A DNA stretch of 64,000 nt. It comes from Nostoc parmelioides FACHB-3921. GTDB taxonomy: Bacteria > Cyanobacteriota > Cyanobacteriia > Cyanobacteriales > Nostocaceae. Shown here piece by piece: positions 1 through 8,847 of this stretch. The stretch is taken from NCBI RefSeq assembly GCF_014696625.1, contig NZ_JACJQL010000016.1, positions 1 through 64,000 of the forward strand, read 5' to 3'. A program made the position numbers and the translations under genes. The notes under the pieces are model-generated. The model did no database searches and was not told the DNA's origin. It was given only the letters and a program-made list of their open reading frames with translations. The first letter of the stretch is position 1. Every line of letters begins with the position of its first letter.

Positions 1-95
1 CAACCGATGTATAGGCGGTTGTTGGTGCTGGTAATCCACTCGCAGAACTGTTCCCATACGTTGGCGCTTTTGCGCTGTTGTAAGGTTGCGGTCAT
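1..95 (-). CDS. psbA: Photosystem II D1 protein, 5' end (partial)
   Basis: The reverse strand from position 95 reads [20 protein letters not shown] and continues to the window edge. This is the highly conserved N-terminus of cyanobacterial D1, the reaction-centre subunit of photosystem II in the thylakoid membrane. Only 31 codons are inside the window, so the variant (high-light or low-light form) cannot be told. It is divergent from the isomerase gene to the right, and the AT-rich stretch at about 96-240 should hold its promoter and 5' leader. The identification is firm because the N-terminal residues match the family exactly. Confidence 0.95.
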   Translation of the reverse strand, partial: MTATLQQRKSANVWEQFCEWITSTNNRLYIG

Positions 96-322
96 GTTTT
101 TATGATTGCGATTAATTATTTATGAATTAGGCAGTTGTTTTTTTGCCTGTGTTATTACTTTACACTACTTTACAAAATCTCAGCATCTTTTTAATATGAG
201 TAAAAACTATACAAATTGTCAGCTTTGCTTATCTTAGGGCTTACGCACAGACGCTACCTTTCCACGTCTCTGGGTGAGTAACCCATACAATAGTAATCGC
301 AAGCCATAAGTCATCCCTACCA

Positions 323-1375
323 GTGAACTCACCTGCTACCAGCAATTCTGCTCAAACTCAATCGCGCAAAGCAGACCATATCCGCATCTGCTTAGAAGAA
401 GATGTACAATTCCGCGCCACTACCAACGGACTAGAACGCTATCGCTTCACACATTCTTGTTTACCAGAAATAGATCGCGATGATATTGATCTGAGTGCAA
501 CTTTTTTAGGTAAAAAGCTGAATGCACCTTTGTTAATCTCCTCGATGACTGGAGGAACCGAACAAGCGGGAATTATTAACCAGCGTTTAGCCGGACTTGC
601 CCAAGACTATAAATTGGCAATGGGTGTCGGTTCCCAAAGGGTAGCGTTGGAAAAACCCCAGGTAGCTGACACATTTGCCATCCGCAAGTATGCGCCTGAT
701 GTGCTGCTATTCGCTAATGTAGGTGCGGTGCAACTTAACTACAAATATGGTTTAGATGAATGTCTGCGTATCATTGATATGCTAGAGGCGGATGCTTTGA
801 TTCTGCACATCAATCCTCTACAAGAGTGTATTCAACCGAGAGGTGATGTGAATTTCCGAGGATTGCTTGACAAAATAAATCAGCTATGCACAAAGCTGCC
901 AGTGCCTGTAATTGCTAAGGAAGTGGGCAATGGCATTTCCGGCGCAATTGCTGAAAAGTTGATTGCTGCCGGTGTACAAGCGATTGATGTGGCTGGCGCG
1001 GGTGGTACTTCCTGGGCAAAGGTAGAAGGAGAAAGGGCAGAAAGCGCTATGCAAAGGCGCTTAGGTCAAACCTTTGCGGATTGGGGAATACCCACAGCAG
1101 AGTGTATTACTAGTGTAAGAGCGATCGCTCCCCACATTCCTTTAATTGCCTCTGGCGGTTTGCGTGATGGACTTGATATAGCCAAAGCGATCGCTTTAGG
1201 TGCAGATATCGCCGGTTTAGCTATGCCTTTTCTGCAAGCGGCTGTAGACTCAGAAGCTGCTCTACAGGACTTAGCTGAGGTGTTAATTGCAGAAATTACC
1301 ACAGTATTATTTTGCACTGGCAACGCAACTTTACATCAGTTAAAACACTCTGGCAGTTTACAGCGCCTACAATAA
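323..1375 (+). CDS. fni: Type 2 isopentenyl-diphosphate delta-isomerase (FMN)
   Basis: The 350-residue protein interconverts isopentenyl and dimethylallyl diphosphate, the universal isoprenoid units that feed carotenoids, chlorophyll phytol and the hopanoids made elsewhere in this window. It belongs to the FMN- and NAD(P)H-dependent type 2 family, not the metal-dependent type 1. Visible family motifs are SMTGG at residues 74-78, HINPLQE at 162-168, QPRGD at 171-175, KEVGNG at 199-204 and [10 protein letters not shown] at 222-231. Length is normal. The start is GTG at 323. No ATG fits better and the N-terminal 15 residues are low-complexity, so a slightly later start is possible. Confidence 0.93.
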   Translation: MNSPATSNSAQTQSRKADHIRICLEEDVQFRATTNGLERYRFTHSCLPEIDRDDIDLSATFLGKKLNAPLLISSMTGGTEQAGIINQRLAGLAQDYKLAMGVGSQRVALEKPQVADTFAIRKYAPDVLLFANVGAVQLNYKYGLDECLRIIDMLEADALILHINPLQECIQPRGDVNFRGLLDKINQLCTKLPVPVIAKEVGNGISGAIAEKLIAAGVQAIDVAGAGGTSWAKVEGERAESAMQRRLGQTFADWGIPTAECITSVRAIAPHIPLIASGGLRDGLDIAKAIALGADIAGLAMPFLQAAVDSEAALQDLAEVLIAEITTVLFCTGNATLHQLKHSGSLQRLQ

Positions 1376-1439
1376 ATGAGTAGCTAAGAATGGTTAAGCA
1401 TAATTGGCTAACTACTAATAACTAAATAACTAATAACTA

Positions 1440-3269
1440 ATGAGTAACTTCTTTAAACAAACTATTGCTAGCTTACTAGGCACTTTATTAGGACTGTTTC
1501 TGTTTGCTGGTGCAGGTACTACAGCACTTTTATTATTATTGTTTGCGGCTGCTAGTTCCAGCAATACCAGCCCAGTAGTTAAAGATAAATCAGTAGTGGT
1601 GTTCGACTTGTCCATGAACATTACCGACAGAGAACCGAGCGCTGGCGAGGAACTACAAAATAGATTTTCCGGTGTAACACAAGAGCGGATGACACTCCGT
1701 CATGTTATTGATAGTTTAGAAAAAGCACAACGAGATAAACGCATCGTGGCTATTTACCTAGATGGTAGTCGCGGAGTAAATAACCTGGGTTTTGCGTCGT
1801 TGAAAGAAATCCGCAAAGCTCTAGAAGAATTCCGCAAATCTGGGAAAAAGGTAATCGCCTATGGTGTGTCTTGGGACGAGCGAGAATATTACCTCAGTTC
1901 AGTAGCTGATACTATTGCACTTAATCCCTTGGGTGGACTAGAAATCAATGGGTTGAGTAGCCAGCCAATGTTCATCGCCGGAGCCTTGCAAAAGTACGGT
2001 ATTGGCGTTCAGGTTGTACGAGCCGGAAAATTTAAGGGAGCAGTTGAACCCTTTGTGTTGGACAAACTCAGTCCAGAAAACCGCGAACAAACTCAAAAAT
2101 TATTGGACGATGTTTGGGGTGAATGGCGTACCACTGTTGGCAATAGCCGGAAAATTAATCCACAAAAACTACAAGCGATCGCCGATAATCAATCTTTATT
2201 GGAAGCAACAGAAGCTAAAACTAACGGCTTAGTAGATCAGGTAGCGTACAACGATCAAGTAGTTGCTGACCTTAAGAAATTAACAGGTAGCGATAAAAAG
2301 GATAATACATTTACTCAAATTAGCTTGCGCCAATATGCTCAGGTACCCGGACAGTCTTTAGGTGTAGAAAAAAACTCTAAGAATAAGATTGCCGTAGTTT
2401 ATGCCGAAGGCGATATTGTCGATGGTAAAGGCGATGATGGGCAAATTGGAGGCGATCGCTTTGCCCGCATCTTTAATAAAATTAGACAAGATGAAAATGT
2501 CAAAGCAGTTGTTTTACGCATCAATAGTCCTGGTGGTAGCGCTACAGCATCAGAAGTAATGCAGCGAGAAATACGCCTGACTCGTGAAAGTAAACCCGTT
2601 GTTGTATCTATGGGTGATTATGCCGCTTCTGGTGGTTACTGGATAGCCACCGACTCCAACCGCATTTTTGCCGAACCTAATACAATCACTGGTTCCATCG
2701 GTGTATTTGGTGTGCTATTTAACGGGCAAAAGTTAGCAAACGATAATGGTATCACCTGGGATGCTGTCAAAACGGCACGTTATGCTGATTCTCAAACCGT
2801 CGCTCGTCCCAAATCACCCCAAGAGATAGCAATTTACCAGCGTAGTGTTGACCGCATTTACAATATGTTTGTCAACAAAGTTGCTCAAGGCCGCAAGTTA
2901 CCCACACAAAAAGTAGCCGAAATCGCCCAAGGTAGAGTTTGGTCTGGCGTAACTGCAAAACAAATTGGTTTAGTTGATGAAATTGGTGGTTTAAACGCCG
3001 CCATAGAATACGCAGCTAAAGCAGCCAAACTAGGCAAAGATTGGCAATTAAGAGAATATCCCAGAGAAAGTTCATTTGAAGAGCGCTTTTTTGGGGGAGT
3101 AGTCGAAGAAATTAGTACCACTTTGGGAATTAACAAGTTAGACGTTAAACCAAATGACCCATTAACAGTGCAAATCCAAAAAATCCAACAGGAAATCTCT
3201 GTTTTACAGACTATGAACGACCCACAAGGCGTTTATGCGCGGTTACCAATTAACTTAAAAATAGAGTAA
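1440..3269 (+). CDS. sppA: Signal peptide peptidase SppA, 67K type
   Basis: This 609-residue membrane serine protease degrades signal peptides left after protein export. In cyanobacteria SppA homologues have also been linked to phycobilisome breakdown. An N-terminal membrane segment lies at about residues 11-40. It is the long form with two tandem S49 domains. The catalytic serine is S397 in YAASGGYW, preceded by the oxyanion motif INSPGG at 361-366, and the general-base lysine is probably K199 in AGKFKGAVEPF of the first domain. The gene starts 64 bp after the isomerase gene on the same strand. The leader just upstream is built of repeated TAACTAATAAC units with no clear Shine-Dalgarno sequence. 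Confidence 0.93.
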   Translation: MSNFFKQTIASLLGTLLGLFLFAGAGTTALLLLLFAAASSSNTSPVVKDKSVVVFDLSMNITDREPSAGEELQNRFSGVTQERMTLRHVIDSLEKAQRDKRIVAIYLDGSRGVNNLGFASLKEIRKALEEFRKSGKKVIAYGVSWDEREYYLSSVADTIALNPLGGLEINGLSSQPMFIAGALQKYGIGVQVVRAGKFKGAVEPFVLDKLSPENREQTQKLLDDVWGEWRTTVGNSRKINPQKLQAIADNQSLLEATEAKTNGLVDQVAYNDQVVADLKKLTGSDKKDNTFTQISLRQYAQVPGQSLGVEKNSKNKIAVVYAEGDIVDGKGDDGQIGGDRFARIFNKIRQDENVKAVVLRINSPGGSATASEVMQREIRLTRESKPVVVSMGDYAASGGYWIATDSNRIFAEPNTITGSIGVFGVLFNGQKLANDNGITWDAVKTARYADSQTVARPKSPQEIAIYQRSVDRIYNMFVNKVAQGRKLPTQKVAEIAQGRVWSGVTAKQIGLVDEIGGLNAAIEYAAKAAKLGKDWQLREYPRESSFEERFFGGVVEEISTTLGINKLDVKPNDPLTVQIQKIQQEISVLQTMNDPQGVYARLPINLKIE

Positions 3270-3294
3270 TTGTACAGACTAACTAAAAAGTTTT

Positions 3295-3336
3295 ATTACA
3301 CACCCTCACACCCTTACACCCTTACACCCCTCTCTT
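3295..3336. repeat. CACCCTTA-type short tandem repeat
   Basis: Units of the type CACCCTTA/CACCCTCA are repeated four times. They run into the 3' end of the MMADHC-like gene and supply its last codons and stop. A similar CACCC-type repeat is seen around 55070-55110 and 55160-55180. Confidence 0.75.
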
Positions 3337-3902
3337 TGATCATCTTCCTCAATTTCTTGCCATCCGTGCATGGATGCTATGTTTTTAATCGCCCATTCCA
3401 AAATCATTGGTGGTGCTGCGGAAAGAAAAATACTGGGATAAACAGCAGTACCCCAATGAGGATGGACGATCACAGAACACTTGTTTTTTAAGACTGGATA
3501 ATTAAGTAAAGCTTTCACAACTGCTGTATCATTGTGGGGAATCAACCCTGGGCGGGAAAGCATAGGGTAACCAGTACGAGGATCTATGAGGTCTGCTAGA
3601 TAACCGCGATCGCGCAAATCAAAAGCTAAATCGCAACCAAATCTCATAAACTTTTCTCGCAGATGTTCTTTTTCTCTCTCAATTTCTGCCGTGCTTTTCA
3701 CCAAAGGATATTTTGATTGCTGTAAGACAATCACAACCCAAAATAGAGTTTGCTCTTGCCAATCTGGTAATATCCGTTCGCGGTTGGCACAGATATACTG
3801 ACTGGGGTAATGAATAGAAATTTGAACTGCTTGTCCCTGTTTGCCAACCAAATTAATGGGACGGCTTTGCTCCGCAGTATAAGCTCTGGGATAGTTCACC
3901 AC
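3306..3902 (-). CDS. MMADHC-like (cobalamin trafficking protein D family) protein
   Basis: The 198-residue soluble protein resembles the C-terminal domain of animal MMADHC, the cobalamin trafficking protein that hands vitamin B12 from MMACHC to its target enzymes. The shared signatures are the GYLADLIDP block at residues 100-108 and VIVHPHWGT at 144-152 followed by a hydrophobic SIF segment. Homologues exist in cyanobacteria, but their bacterial role is not established. No cobalamin gene is adjacent. It starts with GTG at 3902. The last nine residues (REGCKGVRV) are encoded by a CACCCTTA-type tandem repeat, so the original C-terminus seems to have been overwritten. Confidence 0.75.
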   Translation of the reverse strand: MVNYPRAYTAEQSRPINLVGKQGQAVQISIHYPSQYICANRERILPDWQEQTLFWVVIVLQQSKYPLVKSTAEIEREKEHLREKFMRFGCDLAFDLRDRGYLADLIDPRTGYPMLSRPGLIPHNDTAVVKALLNYPVLKNKCSVIVHPHWGTAVYPSIFLSAAPPMILEWAIKNIASMHGWQEIEEDDQREGCKGVRV

Positions 3903-4203
3903 ATTGATTCGGTTTTTGCAACTTTTTAATTTATTCTTTAGAATCGATGATAACTCTTAATACTTCCAAAAATTCATCAAATTTTCAGCAATAGTTATGT
4001 CTTAGGGAAAATTTAGCCTGTACATTGCCAAGTTTTAATCTAATTTTTATATTTCATTAACCTTATCTAGTAATTTGTAATTTGTCATGGGTCATACTGA
4101 CGGATTTAAGAATTATTACAGCCCCATTACCTATTACCCATGACCGCTTCTAAGAGCAGGCAATTTTACTAGTCCCAGAGAGAGGACAGTGACAAATCCG
4201 CAA
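3903..4203. other. Intergenic region without a recognisable gene
   Basis: About 300 bp of AT-rich sequence separates the MMADHC-like gene from the 68-codon gene to the right. I see no open frame with coding character and no clear terminator. It should hold the promoter of the leftward MMADHC-like gene. Confidence 0.5.
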
Positions 4204-4410
4204 TTAATCAAGTTTTAAAGCGTTCACCGGCACTTCATCCCAAGAATTGACTGTTCGTAAGCGTGCTACCCAGCCAGAAGCCTTTTGATTATCCGTTAAG
4301 TTATTTTGAAACGACGCATGGCAATCTTGGGCTTGGGATTCGTTGCAAGAGGCAATACAGGCATGAATCATACCTGATGGATCAATCTGCTCATTTACCC
4401 AAATAGTCAT
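4204..4410 (-). CDS. Small conserved-type hypothetical protein
   Basis: The 68-residue protein begins MTIWVNEQIDPSG and contains two cysteines in the IHACIASC segment plus one in DCHASF. A seven-codon upstream extension is open. I prefer the ATG at 4410 because a GAGGG Shine-Dalgarno-like motif sits just upstream of it. There is no signal peptide or membrane segment. I do not recognise the family and no function can be assigned. It lies downstream of exbB on the same strand with a gap of about 170 bp, so co-transcription is uncertain. Confidence 0.6.
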   Translation of the reverse strand: MTIWVNEQIDPSGMIHACIASCNESQAQDCHASFQNNLTDNQKASGWVARLRTVNSWDEVPVNALKLD

Positions 4411-4579
4411 AAACCACCCTCTGAAAAACAATTTACTTTTTGCGAATACTAGTTAGAACTAAAAATTCTACAGCAAACATCCCAGTTAACATCAGTAATT
4501 AGTAACAATAAAACACAATTACAAATTACTTAATACAGTAGTTCGTAGCGACTTCTCTATATAGCTCTGGGTTTAAATT

Positions 4580-5221
4580 TTAACCCTGCTTGCCTCTTTT
4601 CTCGTAACGACGACGGTAGAGTAATTCTAACTGTCCCCCATACTCCTGAATCCAGGCAATTTGACGCTGATAGAAGCCCCGGAAACTATTAGCAAAAAAC
4701 AGGGTAAAGATAGCAACGACCAAGCCAGATGCAGTAGAAACTAAGGCTTCACTAATACCAGCCGTCACACCTGCCGTTTTTGTTCCTCCTACATCACCGA
4801 TATTTAAAGATGCAAAGGAATTAATTAATCCCAAAACAGTACCAAGTAACCCTAATAAGGGCGCGAGACCAATTATGGTATCAAAAATATTTTGAAAGCG
4901 TTTGAGTACAGGTATCTCAGCTTGGGCTTCACTTTCTAAAGCCAATCGAAATTCTTCTGGTGTCGGCTCCTCCAATTCTAAAGCGGCGAGAAAAATTCGC
5001 GCGATCGGTAAATCAACATTTTGCCGTAATGCTTCTAAAGTGCTAACCACATTATCTAGTTGGTAAAGCCTGAGAACTTCCCGTACTATGCGGTTTTGCT
5101 TACCTGACAGTCTTACCCAAAAGCTGATACGTTCTATGATTAGCGCTACTGCTAATAAGGAGAACGCCAGCAGAGGCCACATAACCACGCCACCGGCCGT
5201 AAATAGATTCAGAATTCCCAT
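4580..5221 (-). CDS. exbB: MotA/TolQ/ExbB family proton channel protein
   Basis: The 213-residue inner-membrane protein has the three-helix layout of the ExbB/TolQ family: a first helix at about residues 13-32 (MWPLLAFSLLAVALIIERI), a cytoplasmic domain, and two closely spaced helices at about 113-135 and 158-180. The glycine-rich APLLGLLGTVLG segment is typical of helix two. Such proteins form a proton-driven motor with ExbD and energise outer-membrane transport or envelope stability. No exbD gene is next to it, which is unusual, so its partner must be encoded elsewhere. Confidence 0.88.
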   Translation of the reverse strand: MGILNLFTAGGVVMWPLLAFSLLAVALIIERISFWVRLSGKQNRIVREVLRLYQLDNVVSTLEALRQNVDLPIARIFLAALELEEPTPEEFRLALESEAQAEIPVLKRFQNIFDTIIGLAPLLGLLGTVLGLINSFASLNIGDVGGTKTAGVTAGISEALVSTASGLVVAIFTLFFANSFRGFYQRQIAWIQEYGGQLELLYRRRYEKRGKQG

Positions 5222-5309
5222 CTGTTGCTCAACTTATTGATGCAAAACCAGATTAGCAGATTAGTAGTAAACATAGAGAATGCCATGATTCTTAATATCT
5301 ATGGGTTTT

Positions 5310-7376
5310 CTAATAGGCTAAACGGATAGGAATTGTTATGACAAATTTTGTTCCCTGTCCTGATGAAGAAATGCACTGTAGCTTGCCACTATGTTTTTCA
5401 GTAATAATCTGGTAGCTAATCGATAGTCCCATACCAGTTCCTTTTCCCACAGGTTTAGTTGTAAAAAAAGGGTCAAACAAACGAGACTGTACCTCCTGGG
5501 GAATTCCTGTGCCGTTATCAGCAATTGCAACCACAACGCTTTCATCTACCAGGGAGGAAGTAATATGAATAGTTGGTTCTGGACAAAGCCCATTATAGAA
5601 TGGTTCTTCTAGGGCATCAATGGCATTGGCTAAGATATTCATAAACACTTGGTTTAGTTGCCCTGCAAAACAAGGGATTTTGGGAATATCACCATACTCT
5701 TTGACAATTTCTATTTGCGGACGATGCTTATCAATTATTTCCTGTTTGTTCAAATTATCGGTGATGGGGTTTTGCTCACTGTAGGCGATCGCCTTGACAG
5801 TTTGTGCTTTAATCCGGTGTTGTAAGATTAACAAAGTACTATCAATGCCTTCATGCAAATCAGCCGTTTTAAACTCGGCTTCATCCAAACGAGAAAATAT
5901 CCGCAAACTCAGCACAATTTCCCGGATACGAGATGCACCTATTTTCATCGAAGCCAATATTTTTGGTAAATCCTCCATAACATATTCAATCTCAGCTTCT
6001 TCTTGAGCTTCCTGAATCTCTAGCTCTGGATTGGGATAATATTTTTGATAAAGCTGAAATAAATTAAGTAGTTGCTGAATGTATTCGTCAGTGTAGTTGA
6101 GGTTTCCGTAAATAAAATTAACTGGGTTGTTGATTTCGTGGGCGATACCAGCAACTAATTGTCCCAAAGAAGACATTTTTTCATGCTGGATTAATTGTGA
6201 TTGTGTAACTTTGAGTTCCTGTAAAGTCTTTCTGAGGGAAATATTTTTTTGTTGCAGTGCTTGTGTCCGCTCTTCAACTCTTTGTTCTAATGTTTGGTTA
6301 TAAGCTTCTAGCTTTTTTTGCCCTTCGTATTGTTCCGCCAGTAGTAACTTGACTTGTTGAATCAACTGATTCAAAGAAATAGCTAGAATACCAACCTCGT
6401 CTTCAGTGGTAACGCAGGCTTGGAGATTAAAGTTAGAGTCTTGGGTAACTCGTTGTGCAATCTGAGTAACGGCTTGCAGGGGACGAGTAATTGTTCTAGC
6501 TGTTAAAAATCCAGCGATCGCTACAATAGCACTACCCAACACATACAAAAACCCCAAATGTTTCCATAGTCTCCATCGTGCTACTTCTAGTAGAGATGTG
6601 GGATACAACACCGTGGTGGTCAAAGTCTGAGTAGCCCCAGAAAATAAAATGCTTTTGGCTAAATAGTTGCGTTTGTTAACCATAATTTGTGTAACTGGCA
6701 AATTAGGGGTAGGGAATTGCCAGTTACCTTGCTGCACGGCTAATAGGGTTGTCGCAACTATACGATTGTTTCTTTGAGTAATTAAATGTTTGGAAGAACC
6801 AGCAGCAATTTTTTTTAAGAGGGTATCATCTACAGACTTACCAATGATGATTCCTCCTAGTAATCCTATCGATGATTTGATTCCATAAGTCACTGTCTGG
6901 AGAATTTGTGTCCCACCATCCGCATCTACGATATCAGCGATTTGCGCTCCACTACTAGCACTACTGCTAATTACTTGATCTAATAATTTCGCTTGAATTA
7001 GGGATGTGCTACGTAAATCTGTCAGGACGTTACCGTTAGGATCAACTACCTTCAGCCAATCCAATCCTAATACAGTCTTCAGTGGCAATAATATCTGCAA
7101 CAGCAACCCTTGATCCCGTTCCTCAATAGCTTGGCGAAGTTTATCTTGATAGGAAATCAGTTTGATTTCAGTTCCTAGAGTTTCCTGTTCATTTTGAAAA
7201 TCCTGATAAACCCGCTCAGTAAAATTTTTCACATCTTGACGGAAATTCTGTTCTAAACTCTCTGTAAACCAATGGCCTATAACTACTAAACCCAACATGA
7301 ATACACTTAGATAAACTATGAGTAAGGGTATGACAATTTTTTGGCTCAGATTTAGCCGCCGAAAAAATCTCTGCAT
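5310..7376 (-). CDS. Membrane sensor histidine kinase with extracytoplasmic sensor and HAMP
   Basis: The 688-residue protein has a first membrane helix at about residues 15-36, an extracytoplasmic sensor domain of roughly 230 residues, a second helix at about 274-293, a HAMP linker (about 293-345) and a long coiled coil (about 345-400). The phospho-accepting H413 follows in GIAHEINNP, then the ATPase domain with N box 580-590, DNGTGIP at 620-626 and GKGTGMGL at 644-651. All catalytic motifs are intact. It begins 6 bp after the stop of a PstS-like lipoprotein gene, so the two are surely co-transcribed and the lipoprotein may present its ligand to this kinase. No response regulator is adjacent. 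Confidence 0.92.
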   Translation of the reverse strand: MQRFFRRLNLSQKIVIPLLIVYLSVFMLGLVVIGHWFTESLEQNFRQDVKNFTERVYQDFQNEQETLGTEIKLISYQDKLRQAIEERDQGLLLQILLPLKTVLGLDWLKVVDPNGNVLTDLRSTSLIQAKLLDQVISSSASSGAQIADIVDADGGTQILQTVTYGIKSSIGLLGGIIIGKSVDDTLLKKIAAGSSKHLITQRNNRIVATTLLAVQQGNWQFPTPNLPVTQIMVNKRNYLAKSILFSGATQTLTTTVLYPTSLLEVARWRLWKHLGFLYVLGSAIVAIAGFLTARTITRPLQAVTQIAQRVTQDSNFNLQACVTTEDEVGILAISLNQLIQQVKLLLAEQYEGQKKLEAYNQTLEQRVEERTQALQQKNISLRKTLQELKVTQSQLIQHEKMSSLGQLVAGIAHEINNPVNFIYGNLNYTDEYIQQLLNLFQLYQKYYPNPELEIQEAQEEAEIEYVMEDLPKILASMKIGASRIREIVLSLRIFSRLDEAEFKTADLHEGIDSTLLILQHRIKAQTVKAIAYSEQNPITDNLNKQEIIDKHRPQIEIVKEYGDIPKIPCFAGQLNQVFMNILANAIDALEEPFYNGLCPEPTIHITSSLVDESVVVAIADNGTGIPQEVQSRLFDPFFTTKPVGKGTGMGLSISYQIITEKHSGKLQCISSSGQGTKFVITIPIRLAY

Positions 7377-7382
7377 AGTTAG

Positions 7383-8261
7383 TTATTCAATTGATGAGGT
7401 AGGGACAAAGCCATTATTTTTGAGAATTTTCTCGCCTTCTTTGCTAAATATAAAATTAATAAAATTCTCAGTTGAGGCAGAAGGTTTTTTATCCCAAATT
7501 ATGCCAATCTGACGTACCATTTGGTATTTACCACTGGTGAAATTTTCGACAGTGGGGGCAATACCATTGAGGCTGAGGCGATTGATTGGTAATTTCTTAA
7601 TTACAGAAGTTGCTAAAGAAAAAGCACCAATAGAATGAGGTGTAATCTGTAAAGTTTCGATTAATTCTCCTTCCTTATTTAAAATAACTGCTTTAGTTGT
7701 AGTTTTATCATCTCCTAAATAGTATTTTCGCAATAATTTTTTTGCCGACTCATCTTCAGGTCTATCCAACACAATAATGTTTGCATTGGAGCCACCCAAT
7801 TCTTGCCAATTAGTAATTCTACCTTGATAAATTGCTTTTAATTGCTGATTCGATAAATTGGTAACACCTTTCACGCTTTTGTTGGTAGCAACCAATAACA
7901 AATCCTTTGCCACTTCACGATATTGAATCTGACCGTTATCTTCTGCTTTTTTAATTTTATGACTACTACCAGCAATATCAATGATGTCATTTTTTAAGGC
8001 AGCGATCATTCCCTCTGACTGATTATCAGAAATAAATTCTATTTTGACGTTTTTATTTTGGGTTTGATAAGCTTTTGCTAATAGTTTTAACACTGTTACG
8101 GTGGAACTGGAACCACCAATCTTAATTATCTTCTGGTTTGTGGAACTTGTAGTACTAGCAACTTGATTAGAGGTTTTGGATGTACTGGAGTTAATTGATG
8201 CACAACTGCACAAACCTAAAAGTATACTTCCGATGATTATTGAGTCAGCAATCTTGGTCAT
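7383..8261 (-). CDS. PstS-like substrate-binding lipoprotein
   Basis: The 292-residue protein has a lipoprotein-type signal ending near the SC of LLGLCSCAS, then a PBP-like fold of the phosphate-binding (PstS) class. The family signature IGGSSSTV is near the N-terminus, and the ITNWQELGG and SIGAF segments recur in PstS proteins. An upstream in-frame start at 8315 exists, but the ATG at 8261 has a GGAG motif at good spacing. The gene lies directly before a sensor kinase gene with a 6-bp gap, not beside permease genes, so it more likely serves in signalling than in uptake. The ligand is probably an oxyanion; phosphate is only an inference from the family. Confidence 0.82.
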   Translation of the reverse strand: MTKIADSIIIGSILLGLCSCASINSSTSKTSNQVASTTSSTNQKIIKIGGSSSTVTVLKLLAKAYQTQNKNVKIEFISDNQSEGMIAALKNDIIDIAGSSHKIKKAEDNGQIQYREVAKDLLLVATNKSVKGVTNLSNQQLKAIYQGRITNWQELGGSNANIIVLDRPEDESAKKLLRKYYLGDDKTTTKAVILNKEGELIETLQITPHSIGAFSLATSVIKKLPINRLSLNGIAPTVENFTSGKYQMVRQIGIIWDKKPSASTENFINFIFSKEGEKILKNNGFVPTSSIE

Positions 8262-8517
8262 GGGTGAATCTCCAAATATCTCTAAACCCACTATTAGGCC
8301 TAGACATTCCCACAATTAATATTCCCTGATTATCATCAAGAGTAACAGTATTGGGTATTTATTAGTATTGTAAAATACTTTATATATGGGATTGGATAAC
8401 AGTATTTTTACTATGCAAAAGCCCGAAAAGCTTTTATTTACGTTAAATAAGATTGAAGTTATTGTGAAATATTAGATACTAACTTTACATAAATATATTA
8501 TTGAGATTTTCTTTTAA

Positions 8518-8799
8518 TTAGCTGTGTTGTAGAAACTCAACTGTAGGTAATAAAGGGTCAGTAACTACGGCGACACCAGTAAAACCCCAGCGTTTGAGCA
8601 AACTTCCCAACTGTGTACCCGGAATAGATTCGATAGTAAAGCGATGCGCCACATCTGCCGCATGGGTGTTGAGATAGCTTAAAGCCTCAAAATTTTCTCG
8701 AAATAATAACAAATAGCCAGACTCATCCTCATGAGGACGAGCAGTAATATAACGACCATCAGCTTTTGAGCGTATTAGATAATGTACTTCGGACAACAT
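8518..8799 (-). CDS. Conserved-type hypothetical protein (93 aa)
   Basis: The 93-residue soluble protein starts MLSEVHYLIRSKADGRYITA and ends LPTVEFLQHS. It has even, globular composition without membrane segment or signal. I do not recognise a named domain. It follows the permease gene on the same strand, with a 48-bp gap holding a TGTTAACTGTTGACTGTTGACTG-type repeat, and could be read through from it. Confidence 0.65.
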   Translation of the reverse strand: MLSEVHYLIRSKADGRYITARPHEDESGYLLLFRENFEALSYLNTHAADVAHRFTIESIPGTQLGSLLKRWGFTGVAVVTDPLLPTVEFLQHS

Positions 8800-8819
8800 G
8801 GGGAGATGGGTGAGGAGAA

Positions 8820-8847
8820 ATGTTAACTGTTGACTGTTGACTGTTAA
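8820..8847. repeat. Heptamer repeat (TGTTGAC)n
   Basis: About four units of the TGTTGAC/TGTTAAC heptamer lie between two leftward genes and reach the stop codon of the permease gene. This is the short tandemly repeated repetitive sequence class typical of heterocystous cyanobacteria. Confidence 0.85.

Noticed and set aside
1066..1323. Leftward frame inside the isomerase gene
   Set aside because: It is the antisense shadow of a strongly conserved enzyme and shows no family features.
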